The position numbers were made by a program, and so were the translations under genes. The notes beneath the pieces are model-generated. The model searched no databases. It saw only the letters and a list, made by a program, of their open reading frames with translations, and was not told the origin of the DNA. Of a stretch of 64,000 nt of DNA, positions 63,327 to 64,000 are shown piece by piece. This DNA comes from Pseudomonadota bacterium (GTDB lineage Bacteria; Pseudomonadota; Alphaproteobacteria; Sphingomonadales; Sphingomonadaceae): the NCBI GenBank assembly GCA_020160755.1, contig JAIUPN010000003.1, forward strand, positions 124,001 to 188,000. The letters run 5' to 3'. Position 1 is the stretch's first letter. Each line of letters starts with the position of its first letter.

Positions 63327-63622
63327 CAATCGGCTCCGCCGTGGAAATCGAGCATCGCGCTGGCGACGATCGCGGGGTGCACACCATAGCTGCCGCCGGC
63401 GATCGCGGTGCGGAGCGCGGCGACACGCGCGACGTCGACCGGCGGTGCCTGGTCGGCGAGGCTGCTCGCAAGGCGCGTCAGCCGTGCGGTCGGCAGACTG
63501 TCCTGCGTCGGCTGGAGCTGCGCTGCGGCGCGCATCGGCACTGCCGCCTCGCTGGCGACCCGGCGTAGCGGGCCGGCGCGGCCGATGCCGCCGACTGGTC
63601 CGATCTTGCTGTCACCCGACAT
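63326..63622 (-). CDS. flgM: Anti-sigma-28 factor FlgM
   Basis: This 98-residue small protein holds FliA inactive until it is exported after hook completion. The C-terminal FlgM core is DVARVAALRTAIAGGSYGVH followed by PAIVASAMLDF. The ATG at 63622 is preferred because GGAGG lies at the right distance; an ATG at 63634 falls inside that Shine-Dalgarno. Confidence 0.82.
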   Translation of the reverse strand: MSGDSKIGPVGGIGRAGPLRRVASEAAVPMRAAAQLQPTQDSLPTARLTRLASSLADQAPPVDVARVAALRTAIAGGSYGVHPAIVASAMLDFHGGAD

Positions 63623-63715
63623 AATGGCCTCCATCCGATGCCGTCAGAAAAGTGACGACGCGGTTCACGAAGGCTTTAACGGACGGTGTACGCGGCGATT
63701 AAGGCAACCGGTCGC

Positions 63716-63767
63716 AAAAAGACAAAAGAAAGGCCCGGTGGCGTCGGAATGCCGACAGCCCCGGGCC
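63716..63767 (-). terminator. Intrinsic terminator after flgA
   Basis: A long imperfect hairpin pairs GGCCCGG (63732-63738) with CCGGGCC (63761-63767), with an inner GTCGG/CCGAC stem. On the minus strand a T-rich tail follows (complement of 63716-63731). It separates flgA from flgM. Confidence 0.7.
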
Positions 63768-63791
63768 GACGGGCGGGAAGCGAACGCGGAA

Positions 63792-64000
63792 TCAGTTGTC
63801 GAGGCGCGCGCGTCCGGGACCGGTGACGGTGGCGCTGAGCGAGGATTTGGCGTCGTTTCCGCGCAAGGCAATGGTCTCGCCGACGCGGCCGTCCTGCGTC
63901 GCGATTGCGGCATAGCTGATCGAATAGCTCGGCGTGTCGATGGTCACGCGGACATTGTCGCCGCGGCGGATGACGGGGGTGCCAGACGACGCGCGTGCAA
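63792..64000 (-). CDS. flgA: Flagellar P-ring formation protein FlgA, C-terminal fragment
   Basis: The frame runs off the right edge and ends at the TGA at 63792-63794 (about 69 residues visible). The C-terminal SAF-like domain ends IALRGNDAKSSLSATVTGPG, typical of FlgA, the periplasmic chaperone for FlgI. The N-terminal part lies outside the window. It belongs to a separate transcript from flgM, because a terminator lies between them. Confidence 0.72.
   Translation of the reverse strand, partial: ARASSGTPVIRRGDNVRVTIDTPSYSISYAAIATQDGRVGETIALRGNDAKSSLSATVTGPGRARLDN

Noticed and set aside
1-64000. CRISPR array, tRNA or rRNA genes, or insertion sequence
   Set aside because: No regularly spaced repeats, no cloverleaf with a CCA-type end, and no transposase or terminal inverted repeats were noticed on reading.

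Overview
The window is gene-dense, high-GC chromosomal DNA of an alphaproteobacterium, most likely a sphingomonad and perhaps Sphingopyxis. This is an inference. It rests on COQ9, MmcB, DUF3576 and DUF4402 proteins, on TonB-dependent receptors without SusD partners, and on a mannonate dehydratase that matches the Novosphingobium enzyme residue by residue from memory. I see no tRNA, rRNA, insertion sequence, CRISPR array or clear prophage.

Region 1 (1-31.3 kb) is mostly housekeeping. It holds a phosphomannomutase end, lptB-rpoN, a zinc-free rpmJ, two peptidases and ribD-ribE. These are followed by mmcB, ssb, feoAB behind a Fur-like site, coq9, an EamA exporter and an ene-reductase. Next come ribH with a ribB that carries an N-terminal helix-turn-helix and a degenerate RibA half, then SCO1, PBP1A and msrB. 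A three-gene type III polyketide synthase cassette and several small envelope genes complete it. A candidate ~60-nt sRNA lies at about 8.5 kb on the minus strand.

Region 2 (31.3-43.3 kb) contains leuS-lptE-holA, a TonB-dependent receptor with a strong terminator, and a divergent DeoR regulator with an MFS transporter. The DeoR gene is preceded by a perfect 16-bp inverted repeat. The ahpC/ahpF pair follows.

Region 3 (43.5-57.2 kb) is accessory metabolism. A CoA-transferase, a thiolase and a methylsuccinyl-CoA dehydrogenase-like enzyme form one operon. Beside it is a polysaccharide-use locus with two PL5-like lyases, a TonB-dependent receptor, a GH88/105 hydrolase, a ManD dehydratase, a DUF4861 protein and an FCD-type GntR regulator. 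Similar operator-like sequences occur in front of the receptor and in the GH/manD divergent region. The enzymes together suggest uptake and breakdown of a uronate-containing polymer through mannonate to 2-keto-3-deoxygluconate.

Region 4 (57.3-64 kb) has four small regulatory or membrane genes, including a LuxR-type DNA-binding domain tethered to the membrane. The flagellar genes flgA, flgM, a flgN-like gene, a flagellar lytic transglycosylase, flhA and fliA lie on the minus strand. A full-consensus sigma-54 promoter precedes the transglycosylase-flhA-fliA unit, and rpoN lies in the same window, which suggests a sigma-54 to sigma-28 flagellar hierarchy.
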